DNA of 64,000 nt from an uncultured Tateyamaria sp. (GCF_947497045.1 NZ_CANMEU010000010.1:62001-126000), one strand, 5' to 3'; counted from the stretch's first letter, positions 1 to 9,193 are shown. The notes: generated from the sequence alone by a model not told the origin. Made by a program: numbers and translations.

Positions 1-1109
1 GCGGTATTGCGCGGCCCCAACTCGGCGGCCTGGGTTTGGCTGACGCCGGAAAAGGCGCGTTTGAGCCCATGATCAATCAGCAGCGCGTTGTTCATAAAGG
101 TGTGGTGGACGGGGTGCATCTCTCCGCCCCACTTGACCTGGTCGGGGATCAGGGCGTGCCAGCGATAAAGCAGGCTGAATTCAGTGGTGATCCAGTTGGG
201 CTTGTTCCACGGCGCGCGCCACGCCACCGACGGATCAGCACGCAAGGTAAAAGGCAGTGGCGAGATATGGTTGATGTAGTCCTCGACCACCATCTTGATG
301 AACAACACGATCACAGCGTTGCGGGTCGTCTCAAACACGCGGTCGTCGTCCCAGCCGGGATGTGCGCCCTCGATCTCGCCTGCAAGCCGATTGTGTTCAC
401 GCAGGAACAAGGTGTTGAGCATCGAGACCTGCGGCACCGAATTGGCCCGGTCCCCTCCAAACGCAAACAGGGTAGTGCGGCGGGCATCGTCGATGGAACT
501 GTCGCCCAAGGGCGGATCGAGCACGGCAAATTGCGGGTCCAGCTTGCCCTTGGCATAGAGGAAGGGCGCGTATTCCTCGCCATTGATCATCTGCGATTTG
601 AGGCGGCCCCGCTGGCCCGCATCGGACGATTTCAGGCGCAAGGCGTTCGTTTGATCCTGCCTGCGCCCATACAGCGGACACAGGTCGATCTCGTGGTTGG
701 AGGTGTTGCGTTTCAGCCGGCTCTCCGGCCCATGCCCATCGGGAGTCAGCGTTTCGGATTCCGTGCGGATGAATCCATCTGTGAGGTACTGGGCAAAGGC
801 GGGAAACAGGCAGGTCGATTTGGGGCACAGACGTTGCGCACCCGCACGCCGCGCAAACAGATCGCGCAAGGCTGTCGGATCGGGCGCATTTTCGCGAGGG
901 CGGGGCGGCAGATGCCGCGCGCTCCACCGGCGATCGGTCAGGCCTTGCCACGACACATAATCCCGTTCCGTGCTGAGCGGATGGGGGCGAAAGCGGGCGC
1001 GTTTGACGACGCGATTGATCGCCCAACGGTTCACCCACGCATCCAGAGGCGGCATCGCCTCGACGATGGAAAAGAGGATCTTGCGGATGGAATAAGAGAA
1101 AGAAGGCAT
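1..1109 (-). CDS. Cyclooxygenase-like animal haem peroxidase, 3' end outside window
   Basis: I translated this frame directly from the minus strand. The start is the ATG at 1109 and the frame stays open to the window edge, so the C-terminus is missing. About 369 residues are visible. They carry signatures of the animal haem peroxidase superfamily (An_peroxidase): GDRANSVPQ, LREHNRL, and FSLLYRWHALIPD. The last matches the proximal-histidine segment of prostaglandin synthases and alpha-dioxygenases, where the Tyr two or three residues before the haem-ligand His is the radical-forming catalytic residue. That Tyr and His are both present. No signal peptide is obvious. The likely role is fatty-acid dioxygenation or peroxidation; the substrate is unknown. 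The long plus-strand frame over this region is judged a shadow. Confidence 0.8.
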   Translation of the reverse strand, partial: MPSFSYSIRKILFSIVEAMPPLDAWVNRWAINRVVKRARFRPHPLSTERDYVSWQGLTDRRWSARHLPPRPRENAPDPTALRDLFARRAGAQRLCPKSTCLFPAFAQYLTDGFIRTESETLTPDGHGPESRLKRNTSNHEIDLCPLYGRRQDQTNALRLKSSDAGQRGRLKSQMINGEEYAPFLYAKGKLDPQFAVLDPPLGDSSIDDARRTTLFAFGGDRANSVPQVSMLNTLFLREHNRLAGEIEGAHPGWDDDRVFETTRNAVIVLFIKMVVEDYINHISPLPFTLRADPSVAWRAPWNKPNWITTEFSLLYRWHALIPDQVKWGGEMHPVHHTFMNNALLIDHGLKRAFSGVSQTQAAELGPRNT

Positions 1110-1331
1110 AATGGGACGCTCGAAAATAGGATGAATAATCCGGTGATCATCTCCCAACACCGCGTGCATTTCCAGCAATAGTTGAACGCCGCCCCCATTT
1201 AGGGGCCGCGGGAATCCGCCAATGCGCCCACCCCCACAGACCGCATGGCGTTTCGTGTGGTCCTCGGCTATGATCTGATCAGATCGCGAAAATACAATCA
1301 AATGCAAAGCCTTACACCGTCGGGACCCGTT
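1110..1331. other. Divergent intergenic region
   Basis: This stretch separates the minus-strand peroxidase from the plus-strand mla-like operon and should hold both promoters. No clear -35/-10 pair or operator was recognised. Upstream in-frame ATGs at 1245 and 1302 could extend the next gene into it. Confidence 0.5.
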
Positions 1332-2456
1332 ATGGCACAGCCCACCTTCACCTTTGAGGATCGCGACGGACAGCCGACTGTGCGGCTGACCGGGCGATTG
1401 GTGACGCAGTACCTGAACCTTGTCGAAGACGCGTTTTCCGGCACCACCGTCAATGGCCCGTCGCTCCGCCTTGATCTGAGCGCCCTTGACGCGCTGGATA
1501 CGGGCGGTGCGTGGCTGATTGCACACTTGCAGGCGCGTCTGGAAGGGGATGGCGTGACCGTCGATCTGACCGGGGCTGACGCAGATCGCACCGCCCTGTT
1601 GCGCACCGTGCGCGAGGCACTGCCGTCAGAAAAAGGGGTCGAGGACATTCCGCGCGGCTTGCTCGTGTGGATTTCTGTCGTTGGTGCGAAAACGGCGGGT
1701 GTGGGGGCCTTGATGGCGTCCCTGCTCAGCTTCACGGGCGAGATGCTGGCCAGCCTGTTTGGCAACATTCTGCGCCCCAGACGGTGGCGCCCCGCCGCCC
1801 TTGTCAGCCAGATGCAGGACGCCGGGTTCAACGCAATCCCGATCGTCGTGCTGATGAGCTTTCTGATTGGGGTTGTGCTGTCCTTTCAGGGGGCTTCGCA
1901 ACTACGTCAGTTCGGGGCCGAGGTGTTTGTGGTGGACCTGATCGCGATTTCGATCCTGCGCGAACTTGGCATCCTTCTGACGGCGATCATTGTGGCGGGG
2001 CGGTCGGGGTCGGCCTTTACTGCATCCATCGGGTCCATGAAGGTGCGTGAAGAGCTGGACGCGATGCGCACCCTTGGCCTCGACCCCATGGAGGTTCTGG
2101 TGCTGCCCCGTGTCATCGCACTGATCATCATGTTACCGATCCTGGGGTTCATCGCCAATATCTCGGGGCTGATCGGCGGTGCATTGATGAGCTGGATCGA
2201 GTTGGGCGTCAGCCCGGGCATGTTCGTCACACGCCTTCAGGAAAACACGGATGTCTGGCATCTGGCCATCGGCATGATCAAGGCACCGTTCTTTGCCGCC
2301 GTGATCGGGGTCGTGTCGTGCTGGCAGGCCATGCAGGTGCGCGGATCGGCGGACAGTGTGGGGCATCAGACAACTATATCCGTGGTGCAATCCATCTTTC
2401 TGGTGATCGTGGTCGACGCAATGTTTTCCATCTTTTTTGCGGAGATCGGTTTGTGA
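1332..2456 (+). CDS. MlaE-type ABC permease with N-terminal STAS domain
   Basis: This is the inner-membrane permease of an MCE-type phospholipid transporter. Residues 1 to about 95 resemble a STAS domain of the MlaB kind (a LDLSALDALDTGGAWLI strand and loop). The rest is a polytopic MlaE permease with the conserved core around AGRSGSAFTASIGSMKVREELDA. In E. coli MlaB and MlaE are separate proteins; here they are fused. The start at 1332 (MAQPTF) was chosen because the domain begins right after it; 1302 and 1245 are in-frame alternatives with poorer context. The stop overlaps the GTG start of the ATPase gene by 4 nt, so the two are probably translationally coupled. Confidence 0.88.
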   Translation: MAQPTFTFEDRDGQPTVRLTGRLVTQYLNLVEDAFSGTTVNGPSLRLDLSALDALDTGGAWLIAHLQARLEGDGVTVDLTGADADRTALLRTVREALPSEKGVEDIPRGLLVWISVVGAKTAGVGALMASLLSFTGEMLASLFGNILRPRRWRPAALVSQMQDAGFNAIPIVVLMSFLIGVVLSFQGASQLRQFGAEVFVVDLIAISILRELGILLTAIIVAGRSGSAFTASIGSMKVREELDAMRTLGLDPMEVLVLPRVIALIIMLPILGFIANISGLIGGALMSWIELGVSPGMFVTRLQENTDVWHLAIGMIKAPFFAAVIGVVSCWQAMQVRGSADSVGHQTTISVVQSIFLVIVVDAMFSIFFAEIGL

Positions 2457-3229
2457 GCGACACCGAGCGCGAAGCGGTCATCAAGGTGCGCGGGCTGGTC
2501 AACCGGTTCGGCACTCAGGTCGTGCATGACAACCTTGATCTGGATGTGTGGCGGGGCGAAGTGCTGGGCATCGTGGGTGGGTCCGGTACGGGCAAATCCG
2601 TGCTGTTGCGCACCATTGTCGGCCTCAACCAACCTGCCGCCGGCACCATCAATGTGCTGGGCGCGGACGTGCTGCACGGCAGCCGGGCGGAACGCTTGCA
2701 GGCTGAGCGGCGATGGGGTGTCGCCTTTCAGGACGGGGCGCTGTTTTCTTCGCTGACGGTCATGCAGAACGTGATGGCACCCATGCGCGAGCATTTGAAC
2801 CTCAGCCATGCGTTGATGTGCGCCTTGGGCCAGCTCAAGATCAGCCTCGTGGGATTGCCGCCATTGGCCTGCGGCAAGCTGCCATCCGAGTTGTCGGGGG
2901 GGATGCGCAAACGTGCGGCCCTTGCCCGCGCACTATCACTGGATCCTGAAATCGTGTTTCTGGACGAACCGACCGCAGGCCTCGATCCCATCGGGGCGGC
3001 GGCATATGACGATCTGATCGATGAGTTGAAACGCTCGCTTGGGCTTACGGTCTTTATGGTCACCCATGACCTCGACTCTCTTTATGCGATCTGCGACAGA
3101 ATTGCGGTACTGGCGGAAAAGAAGGTGCTGGTCGAGGGGCCCATCGAGGGCATGACAGATGTGGATCACCCGTGGGTCCAGGAATATTTCACCGGCCCGC
3201 GCGCGCGCGCGGCGCAAAGCAAAACCTGA
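2453..3229 (+). CDS. MlaF-type ABC transporter ATPase
   Basis: This is the ATP-binding subunit that powers the MCE lipid transporter with the permease just upstream. It starts at a GTG that overlaps the permease stop (GTGA). The ABC motifs are complete: Walker A GGSGTGKS, signature ELSGGMRKR (the variant typical of MlaF/Ttg2A rather than LSGGQ), Walker B FLDEPTAGLDP and an H-loop in MVTHD. Length is about 258 residues, normal for the family. The downstream MCE gene begins 24 nt later, consistent with one operon. Confidence 0.9.
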   Translation: MSDTEREAVIKVRGLVNRFGTQVVHDNLDLDVWRGEVLGIVGGSGTGKSVLLRTIVGLNQPAAGTINVLGADVLHGSRAERLQAERRWGVAFQDGALFSSLTVMQNVMAPMREHLNLSHALMCALGQLKISLVGLPPLACGKLPSELSGGMRKRAALARALSLDPEIVFLDEPTAGLDPIGAAAYDDLIDELKRSLGLTVFMVTHDLDSLYAICDRIAVLAEKKVLVEGPIEGMTDVDHPWVQEYFTGPRARAAQSKT

Positions 3230-3253
3230 CCGGAAAAAAGGAGCCGCTGCCAC

Positions 3254-4582
3254 ATGGAGACCAAAGCCAACTACATGCTGATCGGGCTGTTCACGCTGGC
3301 AGGTATTCTGGGCACACTCGGGCTGTTATTATGGCTCGCCAAGGTCGAGGTGGATCGCCAATACGCCTATTACGATATCCGGTTCGACGATGTGACGGGC
3401 CTCGGGTCTGCCAGCGACGTACGCTATAACGGGGTGCCGGTCGGGCAGGTGATCGACATCGCACTGGATGGGGAAAATGCCGATCACGTACGGGTCCAGA
3501 TCGAGGTCAGCGCGGACACGCCCGTGAATGCAGACACCATCGCACGCCTGCAATCCCAGGGCGTGACCGGGGTAAGCTATGTGGCCCTCAAAGGGGGGGA
3601 TGAACAATCCGCCCCCCTGCCCGACGACGGTATGATCCCGTCCGAGCGGACGGCACTCCAATCAGTTTTTGACGGCGCACCCAAGGTGCTGGACCGGGCC
3701 GTGACCCTGCTCGACAACATCAACGACGTCTTTGACGATGACAACAAGATGGCAGTCGCCAGCATTCTCGAAAATCTGGCGGTGTCCTCGGGGCGGCTGG
3801 ACACAGTGCTGCGCGATTTCGAAAGCCTGTCTGCCGACCTTGGCAGTGCGGCGCGCAATGTGGCGGGCTTTGCCGAACGGCTTGATCTGCTGGCCGACAC
3901 CGCAGATGAGACGTTGATGCGCGCCACCAGCGCATTGGACACCGCAAAAGGCACATTGAACACCATCAACACCTTCACGGTAGACGAACTGACCCCACTG
4001 GCCCGGGACGCGCGCACGACGATCCTGACGGCGAACGGCGTCATCACAAGCGTGGGTGAGGACACCAGCCGTATTGCCGCACGCCTTGACACATTGGCCG
4101 ATGACGGGACGGATACCTTGCGCAGTGCAACAGGTGCCTTTGAGAGTGCGACCAAAACGCTCGCCCAGATCGACACGACGATGCAGGATGCGTCCACCAC
4201 GCTTGGCACTGCCGATCAGACATTCGCGATGGCAAACACGATCATCGAGAATGACGTCAGCGCGATCATCGCGGACCTGCGCGGCGCGGCCACCGCCTTT
4301 ACCAGCACGATCACCAATGCGTCCGGCAGCATCGACACGATCTCGACCGAGGTGGTCGCCGCCTCCCGCTCTGCGGCCAATTTCACCGGCGCGCTTGAGG
4401 ATGTGGTCGCTGGCAACCAGCGCCAACTGTCCGACTTTCTACGCCTTGGCCTGCCTGAATTCCTGCGCCTTACCGAAGAGGCGCGCGGGCTGGTCACCAA
4501 CCTCGAACGTCTTGTGAACAAGATCGAACGGGATCCCGCCCGTTTCCTGCTTGGCACCCAAAATTCAGAGTTCAACCGATGA
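3254..4582 (+). CDS. MlaD-family MCE domain protein
   Basis: This is the substrate-binding MCE subunit of the Mla-type transporter. A single N-terminal membrane anchor (about residues 7-28) is followed by one MCE domain (about 38-115, with VRYNGVPVGQV). A long helical C-terminal region, rich in Ala, Asp and Thr, then fills most of the 442 residues. Classical MlaD is about 180 residues, so this belongs to the long class whose C-terminal helices are thought to form a needle or tunnel. The spacing and order (permease, ATPase, MCE, lipoprotein) support one complex spanning inner membrane and periplasm. Confidence 0.88.
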   Translation: METKANYMLIGLFTLAGILGTLGLLLWLAKVEVDRQYAYYDIRFDDVTGLGSASDVRYNGVPVGQVIDIALDGENADHVRVQIEVSADTPVNADTIARLQSQGVTGVSYVALKGGDEQSAPLPDDGMIPSERTALQSVFDGAPKVLDRAVTLLDNINDVFDDDNKMAVASILENLAVSSGRLDTVLRDFESLSADLGSAARNVAGFAERLDLLADTADETLMRATSALDTAKGTLNTINTFTVDELTPLARDARTTILTANGVITSVGEDTSRIAARLDTLADDGTDTLRSATGAFESATKTLAQIDTTMQDASTTLGTADQTFAMANTIIENDVSAIIADLRGAATAFTSTITNASGSIDTISTEVVAASRSAANFTGALEDVVAGNQRQLSDFLRLGLPEFLRLTEEARGLVTNLERLVNKIERDPARFLLGTQNSEFNR

Positions 4583-5223
4583 AAACGACCCGCCGTTTGC
4601 CCGCCCTCCTTGCCGCAATGATCCTGCTTGGAGGATGCGCCGGGCTTGCCAGCCTCAATCAGGCGACGATCCCGTCAGAAGTGTTTGTTCTGACCCCCAA
4701 AAGCACATTTGATCCGGGTTTGCCCAACCTTAAATATCAGATTGTCGTGGACACACCCACCGCGACAGCGGCTGTCAATACGGACCAGATCGCCGTGCAG
4801 CCCACACCCCTTCAGGTGCAATATTTGCCGGGTGCGCGGTGGGTCGATCGTGCCCCCCTGATCGTGCAGGCGCTGTTGATCGAAAGTTTCGAGAATACCG
4901 GCAAGGTGCCAGCCGTGGGCAGTTCGACCATCGGGTTGCGCGCCGATTATCTGATCGTCACCGACATTCGCGAATTTCAGGCAACCGTCCCGACCGGCGC
5001 ATTGTCAGAAGCGTTGCAAATCGACGTCCGCCTGAACATCAAGATCATCGATGCCTTTACGGATCGGATCATTGCGTCAAGATCGTTTGAGGAATTTGTG
5101 GCCTCCCCCACGGATGCGGCCCCGGATGTGGCGGGTGCCTTTGACGAGGCTTTGGGGGATACCATGCGCGATGCCGTGGAATGGAGCATCCGCAAGATCG
5201 CCGGGCACGCTCCGGGGCGCTAG
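4579..5223 (+). CDS. ABC-type transport auxiliary lipoprotein (MCE-associated)
   Basis: A 214-residue lipoprotein with a clear signal peptide and lipobox (LLGGCAG, Cys about residue 20). It matches the ABC_trans_aux (DUF330) family, which accompanies MCE transporters and probably links them to the outer membrane. Its ATG overlaps the stop of the MCE gene (ATGA), placing it last in the mla-like operon. Its TAG stop shares the CTAG at 5220-5223 with the stop of the convergent pqiC-like gene. Confidence 0.85.
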   Translation: MKTTRRLPALLAAMILLGGCAGLASLNQATIPSEVFVLTPKSTFDPGLPNLKYQIVVDTPTATAAVNTDQIAVQPTPLQVQYLPGARWVDRAPLIVQALLIESFENTGKVPAVGSSTIGLRADYLIVTDIREFQATVPTGALSEALQIDVRLNIKIIDAFTDRIIASRSFEEFVASPTDAAPDVAGAFDEALGDTMRDAVEWSIRKIAGHAPGR

Positions 5224-5792
5224 CGCAACCCGTTCCGTGCGATGAACAACGACAGGTCCGCAATGATCTGCCCCCGTGCAGCGGCAATCGCTTGGGGACC
5301 GCCATCGACTGCGTAAGGCACGCTCAGATCAAACACGCCCGAGCGTTCGCGCCGCCCGTCCGCGACACTGACAAAGTACTGACCCGTGGCGCGGAATTGA
5401 CCCGCCGCGTTGGCGACCAGTGTTTCAAAGCGCACGTCAAGACGGGCATCCGGGAAGGCCTCAAACGGCCACGGCTCGGGGGCGACGCGCGCACCGGACA
5501 GAGCTGCGATATTGCGGGCCAGCTCAAGCGAAACCGCGCGCGCGGGGGCGTCCGCCCACAGCACAGCGGCATCGGTCACCAGCTTGCCGGTTTCGTCCTG
5601 CACGGCGATCTCGTTGGCGCTTGCATAGGCGGGCAAGGACACATCGCGCACCTCGACACTGCGAAAGGCGATGCGCTGCGTCTGGGCGACCTCGGGGGCC
5701 GTCACCGCATAAAGGTCGGGCGAGGCCCCACATGCTGCCAGCAGCATCAGCCCGGCGGCCAAGGCCGGTTTCAAAATCCCCATCATCGTCAT
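5220..5792 (-). CDS. pqiC: PqiC-like outer-membrane lipoprotein
   Basis: A 190-residue lipoprotein with signal sequence and lipobox LLAACG. It also belongs to the ABC_trans_aux/PqiC family, which anchors the PqiB tunnel to the outer membrane. It starts with an ATG overlapping the pqiB stop by 4 nt and is the last gene of a pqiA-pqiA-pqiB-pqiC operon. It ends tail-to-tail with the lipoprotein gene of the neighbouring Mla-type operon, so two paralogous MCE lipoproteins converge. The symbol is assigned from operon order and family. Confidence 0.8.
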   Translation of the reverse strand: MTMMGILKPALAAGLMLLAACGASPDLYAVTAPEVAQTQRIAFRSVEVRDVSLPAYASANEIAVQDETGKLVTDAAVLWADAPARAVSLELARNIAALSGARVAPEPWPFEAFPDARLDVRFETLVANAAGQFRATGQYFVSVADGRRERSGVFDLSVPYAVDGGPQAIAAARGQIIADLSLFIARNGLR

Positions 5793-7873
5793 CTTCCCCG
5801 AATAAGCGCGCTTGGATTGCGTTCCAAGGTGCGCGCAAGTGCAGCGATGGCGCTGGCCGCTTCTGACAGATCGCGCAAGGCAACCTGCGCATCCCGGCTG
5901 AGCGCCTCGCCCTTGTTATAGCCTGCAATCGTGCGGCTGGCCTGATCCAGAACGGCGCTCACACGGGCCACAAGCGATGGCAGATCCTGCGTGGACTGCG
6001 CAACCGCGTCCGCCGCATCACGGGCCGAGACCAATGTGGCATTTACATTTGCGACCGCGCCGCCCTCGCGCAATTCGCGCAAGGTCGCGTTGATTTCGTT
6101 CAGCGCCGCACCAAGGTCAGCAGGCAATGCGCGCGCCGCATCCGTGGACAGGACCGCATTGGCGGATGCAGTCAGCCCGGTCAGCTCTTGGGTCAACTCC
6201 TCAAGCGGGAGGGCAGCCGCCTTGGCGGCAATCTCTTCGACCTGCGCAATCAGGGCAGGCACGCCGGACACCGATGCAGTCACCCCTTCGGCAGCGGCAG
6301 CCGCTGCATCCACGGCCGCAATAAGCTGGGTAGTGAACTGGTCACGCTCAAGCTGCGCCAATATGGCCTCAAAGCGGCTCAGGGTCGCGTTCAACCTGAC
6401 CGGAATATCCTGCACATCCTCTGAGGTCACGATCCCGCGCACATCGCCCAGCAATCCGGTAACGGCCTCGGGCATGCCTTGCAGGTCTTCGCTGGCCACA
6501 AAAGTGCGCGCACTGTTCAGAAACAGGATCACGCTGTCCAGCAATTCCTCGACAGGCAGATTGTTGATACGGGCCACAACCCCTTCGACGGTGGCGGCCA
6601 CATCCGAGACTTCGCTTTCGGTGGTGGGAATGATCGGGATACCGCCCTGCCGGATCTGACCCGCGGGGGGCGGCGCATCGTCGACCTGCACAAGTTCAAT
6701 CTTGAGCCCACCCGCAAACAGGCTGGCCGCCGCAAGACGGGCGCGCAGCCCTTCCTCGATCCGTTTGTTCAGGAATTCAAGGGCGGCCGCGCTGGTGGTT
6801 TCACCTTGCAGGCCAAGGCGTGATGGCTGGATATAAAGCAACGCGTTCAGCCGCACCCGTTCATCCCCGAACTCGTCCTCGTCGATGACACCGGACAGGC
6901 CCTGCACACGGCCAATCTGCAACCCGCTCAGCTCGACCGGGGCGTCCACCGCAAGGCCGGAGATGTTTTCCTCGAACACCACGCGCATCTCAAGGGGCTG
7001 CACTTCGGAAGCGTTGAACAGGCTCGCCCGCGCTGTTTCGGAATCTTCGAACACCTCGAACATATAACCGTCCGACACGCGCGCCCCGCTGGACACGAAG
7101 GTGTCAAAGGTCAACCCGCCGCTCAGCAACGTGGCAACCGACTGAAAGTCGATCTCGGCCCCGCCGGGACCAACCGAAAAGGTAAACCCGGAGGTGTCCC
7201 AGAACCGGGTCGAGCGGGAAATAAGGCGGCTGTGAGGATGATAGATGATCGCCTCGGCGATGGCGAAATTGCCGCTTTGGGAAATCTGAGCCTTGCCGAC
7301 CCGCCCCACCTCGATGCCACGAAATGTAATGGGGGCATCATCGGTCAGACTGCCCTGCCCTGTTGTGCGTAACGCAATCTGCAAGCCCTCGCGGCCATAG
7401 CGGAACAGGGGCGTATCCCGAAGCCCGTTGAACTTGGCCTGCGACGGGCCGATTTCGCTGTCCCACGCGCCCTCGACATAGACACCCGTCAGAACGGTAT
7501 CGAGGCCGCTGACCCCTTGCGCGCTCAGTTCTGGGCGCACGATCCAGAAACTTGCGCCCACGTCGATGAAAGGGGCAATTTCCTTGTCCACACGCACCGC
7601 GGCCACCACACCATCAAGGCCCGGCGTGAACTTCACATCCTCGACAACGCCCACGGTCACATCGCGGTAACGCAGCTCGGTATCACGCTTTTTGATGCCC
7701 GCGCCGTTTTCAAACTGGATTTCGATCAGCGGGCCGCGATCATTGTAACTTTGCCATGCCACAGCCATCGCAATGGTCAGCGCAAGAAGCGGAATAATCC
7801 AGACAAAGGACGCACCCCCAAACACGGAGCGGCGCGCGGGTTCGATCTTCACAGGTTGGGGCGTGTCAGTCAT
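5789..7873 (-). CDS. pqiB: PqiB-like MCE protein with three MCE domains
   Basis: A 694-residue MCE protein. An N-terminal membrane helix (about residues 18-38) is followed by three MCE repeats, visible as ELRYRDVTVGVVEDV, ITFRGIEVGRVGKA and VELSGLQIGRVQGL. The C-terminal 250 residues are Ala-rich and helical. This is the E. coli PqiB layout, in which stacked MCE rings and helices bridge the periplasm for lipid transport. The start MTDTPQ at 7873 was chosen because it overlaps the stop of the preceding pqiA gene by 8 nt; an extension to 7933 would run further into that gene. Confidence 0.88.
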   Translation of the reverse strand: MTDTPQPVKIEPARRSVFGGASFVWIIPLLALTIAMAVAWQSYNDRGPLIEIQFENGAGIKKRDTELRYRDVTVGVVEDVKFTPGLDGVVAAVRVDKEIAPFIDVGASFWIVRPELSAQGVSGLDTVLTGVYVEGAWDSEIGPSQAKFNGLRDTPLFRYGREGLQIALRTTGQGSLTDDAPITFRGIEVGRVGKAQISQSGNFAIAEAIIYHPHSRLISRSTRFWDTSGFTFSVGPGGAEIDFQSVATLLSGGLTFDTFVSSGARVSDGYMFEVFEDSETARASLFNASEVQPLEMRVVFEENISGLAVDAPVELSGLQIGRVQGLSGVIDEDEFGDERVRLNALLYIQPSRLGLQGETTSAAALEFLNKRIEEGLRARLAAASLFAGGLKIELVQVDDAPPPAGQIRQGGIPIIPTTESEVSDVAATVEGVVARINNLPVEELLDSVILFLNSARTFVASEDLQGMPEAVTGLLGDVRGIVTSEDVQDIPVRLNATLSRFEAILAQLERDQFTTQLIAAVDAAAAAAEGVTASVSGVPALIAQVEEIAAKAAALPLEELTQELTGLTASANAVLSTDAARALPADLGAALNEINATLRELREGGAVANVNATLVSARDAADAVAQSTQDLPSLVARVSAVLDQASRTIAGYNKGEALSRDAQVALRDLSEAASAIAALARTLERNPSALIRGR

Positions 7874-8552
7874 GTGCAGGTTGTCCCTTTTGCCCCTCGG
7901 CACCCTCATCGCGTTTCTGAGCGGCCCGCGCATCCCAGATCATGCGACTGTCAAAGGCCTGCGCGGACAGCATCGTAAAGATCACCGAAAGCGCAAAGAA
8001 CAAACTGGCGCGACCCGGATTGATGGCCGCCAATGTATTTAACTGAACCAGCGACGACATGATGGCAACCACAAAGATGTCGATCATGGACCAACGCCCA
8101 ATGTATTCAACCACTTCATAAAGCACCTGGCGGTGATGGTTGGACACAGCCGAGGGCCGCGTGACCGAAATGGCCAGAAAGCCGATGGCCATGAACTTGC
8201 CGATGGGGATCACGACACTCGCAAACAGGATGATGAACGCAATCCCCGGAGAGCCGTAGTGGATCAGTTCGATCGCGCCGCCCACGATGGTGTCCTCCTG
8301 CACGCTCAGCAGGGTGCGCGTTTGCAGCATCGGGTACATGTTGGCGGGGATGTAGCACATGAACCCCACGATCCACAGCGCCCAGACCCGTTGCAGGCTG
8401 AGCGTATCACGCGCCACAACCGCGCTGCCGCAACGCCCGCAGGTGGTCGTGCCCGCAGGCCACACCTTGGTGCAGCGTCGGCAGGCCACGACGCCCATCT
8501 CGCGGGCGCTCAGGATTTGCGCGTTCTGTCCAGCGACGTCCATACCGACCAC
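7866..8552 (-). CDS. PqiA domain membrane protein, C-terminal-half homologue
   Basis: A 228-residue polytopic inner-membrane protein of the paraquat-inducible protein A family. The N-terminus carries a zinc-ribbon-like CRRC...CGRCG motif, followed by four predicted membrane segments with the family stretch MCYIPANMYP. It corresponds to the second half of E. coli PqiA. The gene overlaps the upstream PqiA-domain gene by 43 nt and pqiB by 8 nt. Two close ATG codons (8552 and 8543) could be the start. Confidence 0.85.
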   Translation of the reverse strand: MVGMDVAGQNAQILSAREMGVVACRRCTKVWPAGTTTCGRCGSAVVARDTLSLQRVWALWIVGFMCYIPANMYPMLQTRTLLSVQEDTIVGGAIELIHYGSPGIAFIILFASVVIPIGKFMAIGFLAISVTRPSAVSNHHRQVLYEVVEYIGRWSMIDIFVVAIMSSLVQLNTLAAINPGRASLFFALSVIFTMLSAQAFDSRMIWDARAAQKRDEGAEGQKGQPAHD

Positions 8553-9145
8553 CTACACAGGAAATTATCCTGCACCACAACCAACACAACCAACACCGAA
8601 AACATCCAGAAAGCAGGCCCAAAGGTCACATCCGCCAGATCACTGATCTTGATCAACGCCACCGCGCAGCCAAGCGCAAAGATTTCGGCCATCGACCAGG
8701 GCCGCAGTGCCTCGGCAAAGCGGAACGCCTGTGTCGACCCGCGCACGGGCGGGTAATCGAGTACGATGGGGATCAGCACGTAGAGCGTCAGCAAGACCCG
8801 CGCGAGCGGCACAAAAATGATCAGCGCCGCCGTCGCCAGCGCCAGCGCGATCAACAGCCCGTCGCTGAAGGCCAATGCCGCATCAAGGATCGACACCGAA
8901 TTGGTGGTCCCCCCCGCTGAAATCGACAGGAACGGAAAGACGGTCGCCGCCACGATCAGGATCGCAATCGCACTGGAGACTGCGATGATCTGCAAGCCTG
9001 CCTTGCGCCGCGGCGTGATCAGCACCGTACCACAACGCGCGCATGTCGCCTTTTGCCCCGCCGAGGGCCGTTCAAGCGCATAGACCGCATCGCAATGGGT
9101 ACACACGATCAGCTTGTCGAGGGGAATCGGGGGCGCTGTGCTCAT
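8510..9145 (-). CDS. pqiA: PqiA domain membrane protein, N-terminal-half homologue
   Basis: A 211-residue PqiA-family membrane protein, first gene of the pqi-like operon. It has its own four-cysteine ribbon near the N-terminus (CTHCDAVY...CARCG) and about four membrane helices. With the next gene it reproduces the two-domain PqiA of enterobacteria as two overlapping cistrons. PqiA is thought to feed lipids to, or anchor, the PqiB tunnel in the inner membrane. I infer a natural split rather than a frameshift, because each part has its own complete ribbon and start. Confidence 0.83.
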   Translation of the reverse strand: MSTAPPIPLDKLIVCTHCDAVYALERPSAGQKATCARCGTVLITPRRKAGLQIIAVSSAIAILIVAATVFPFLSISAGGTTNSVSILDAALAFSDGLLIALALATAALIIFVPLARVLLTLYVLIPIVLDYPPVRGSTQAFRFAEALRPWSMAEIFALGCAVALIKISDLADVTFGPAFWMFSVLVVLVVVQDNFLCRWSVWTSLDRTRKS

Positions 9146-9193
9146 TCCTCTGATTTAGCAGGTTTCGCAGGCGCGCACAGGCGTGATGGATCA

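Noticed and set aside
36-1181. 381-codon plus-strand open frame at the window start
   Set aside because: The opposite strand encodes a haem peroxidase with catalytic motifs; this frame is its antisense shadow.
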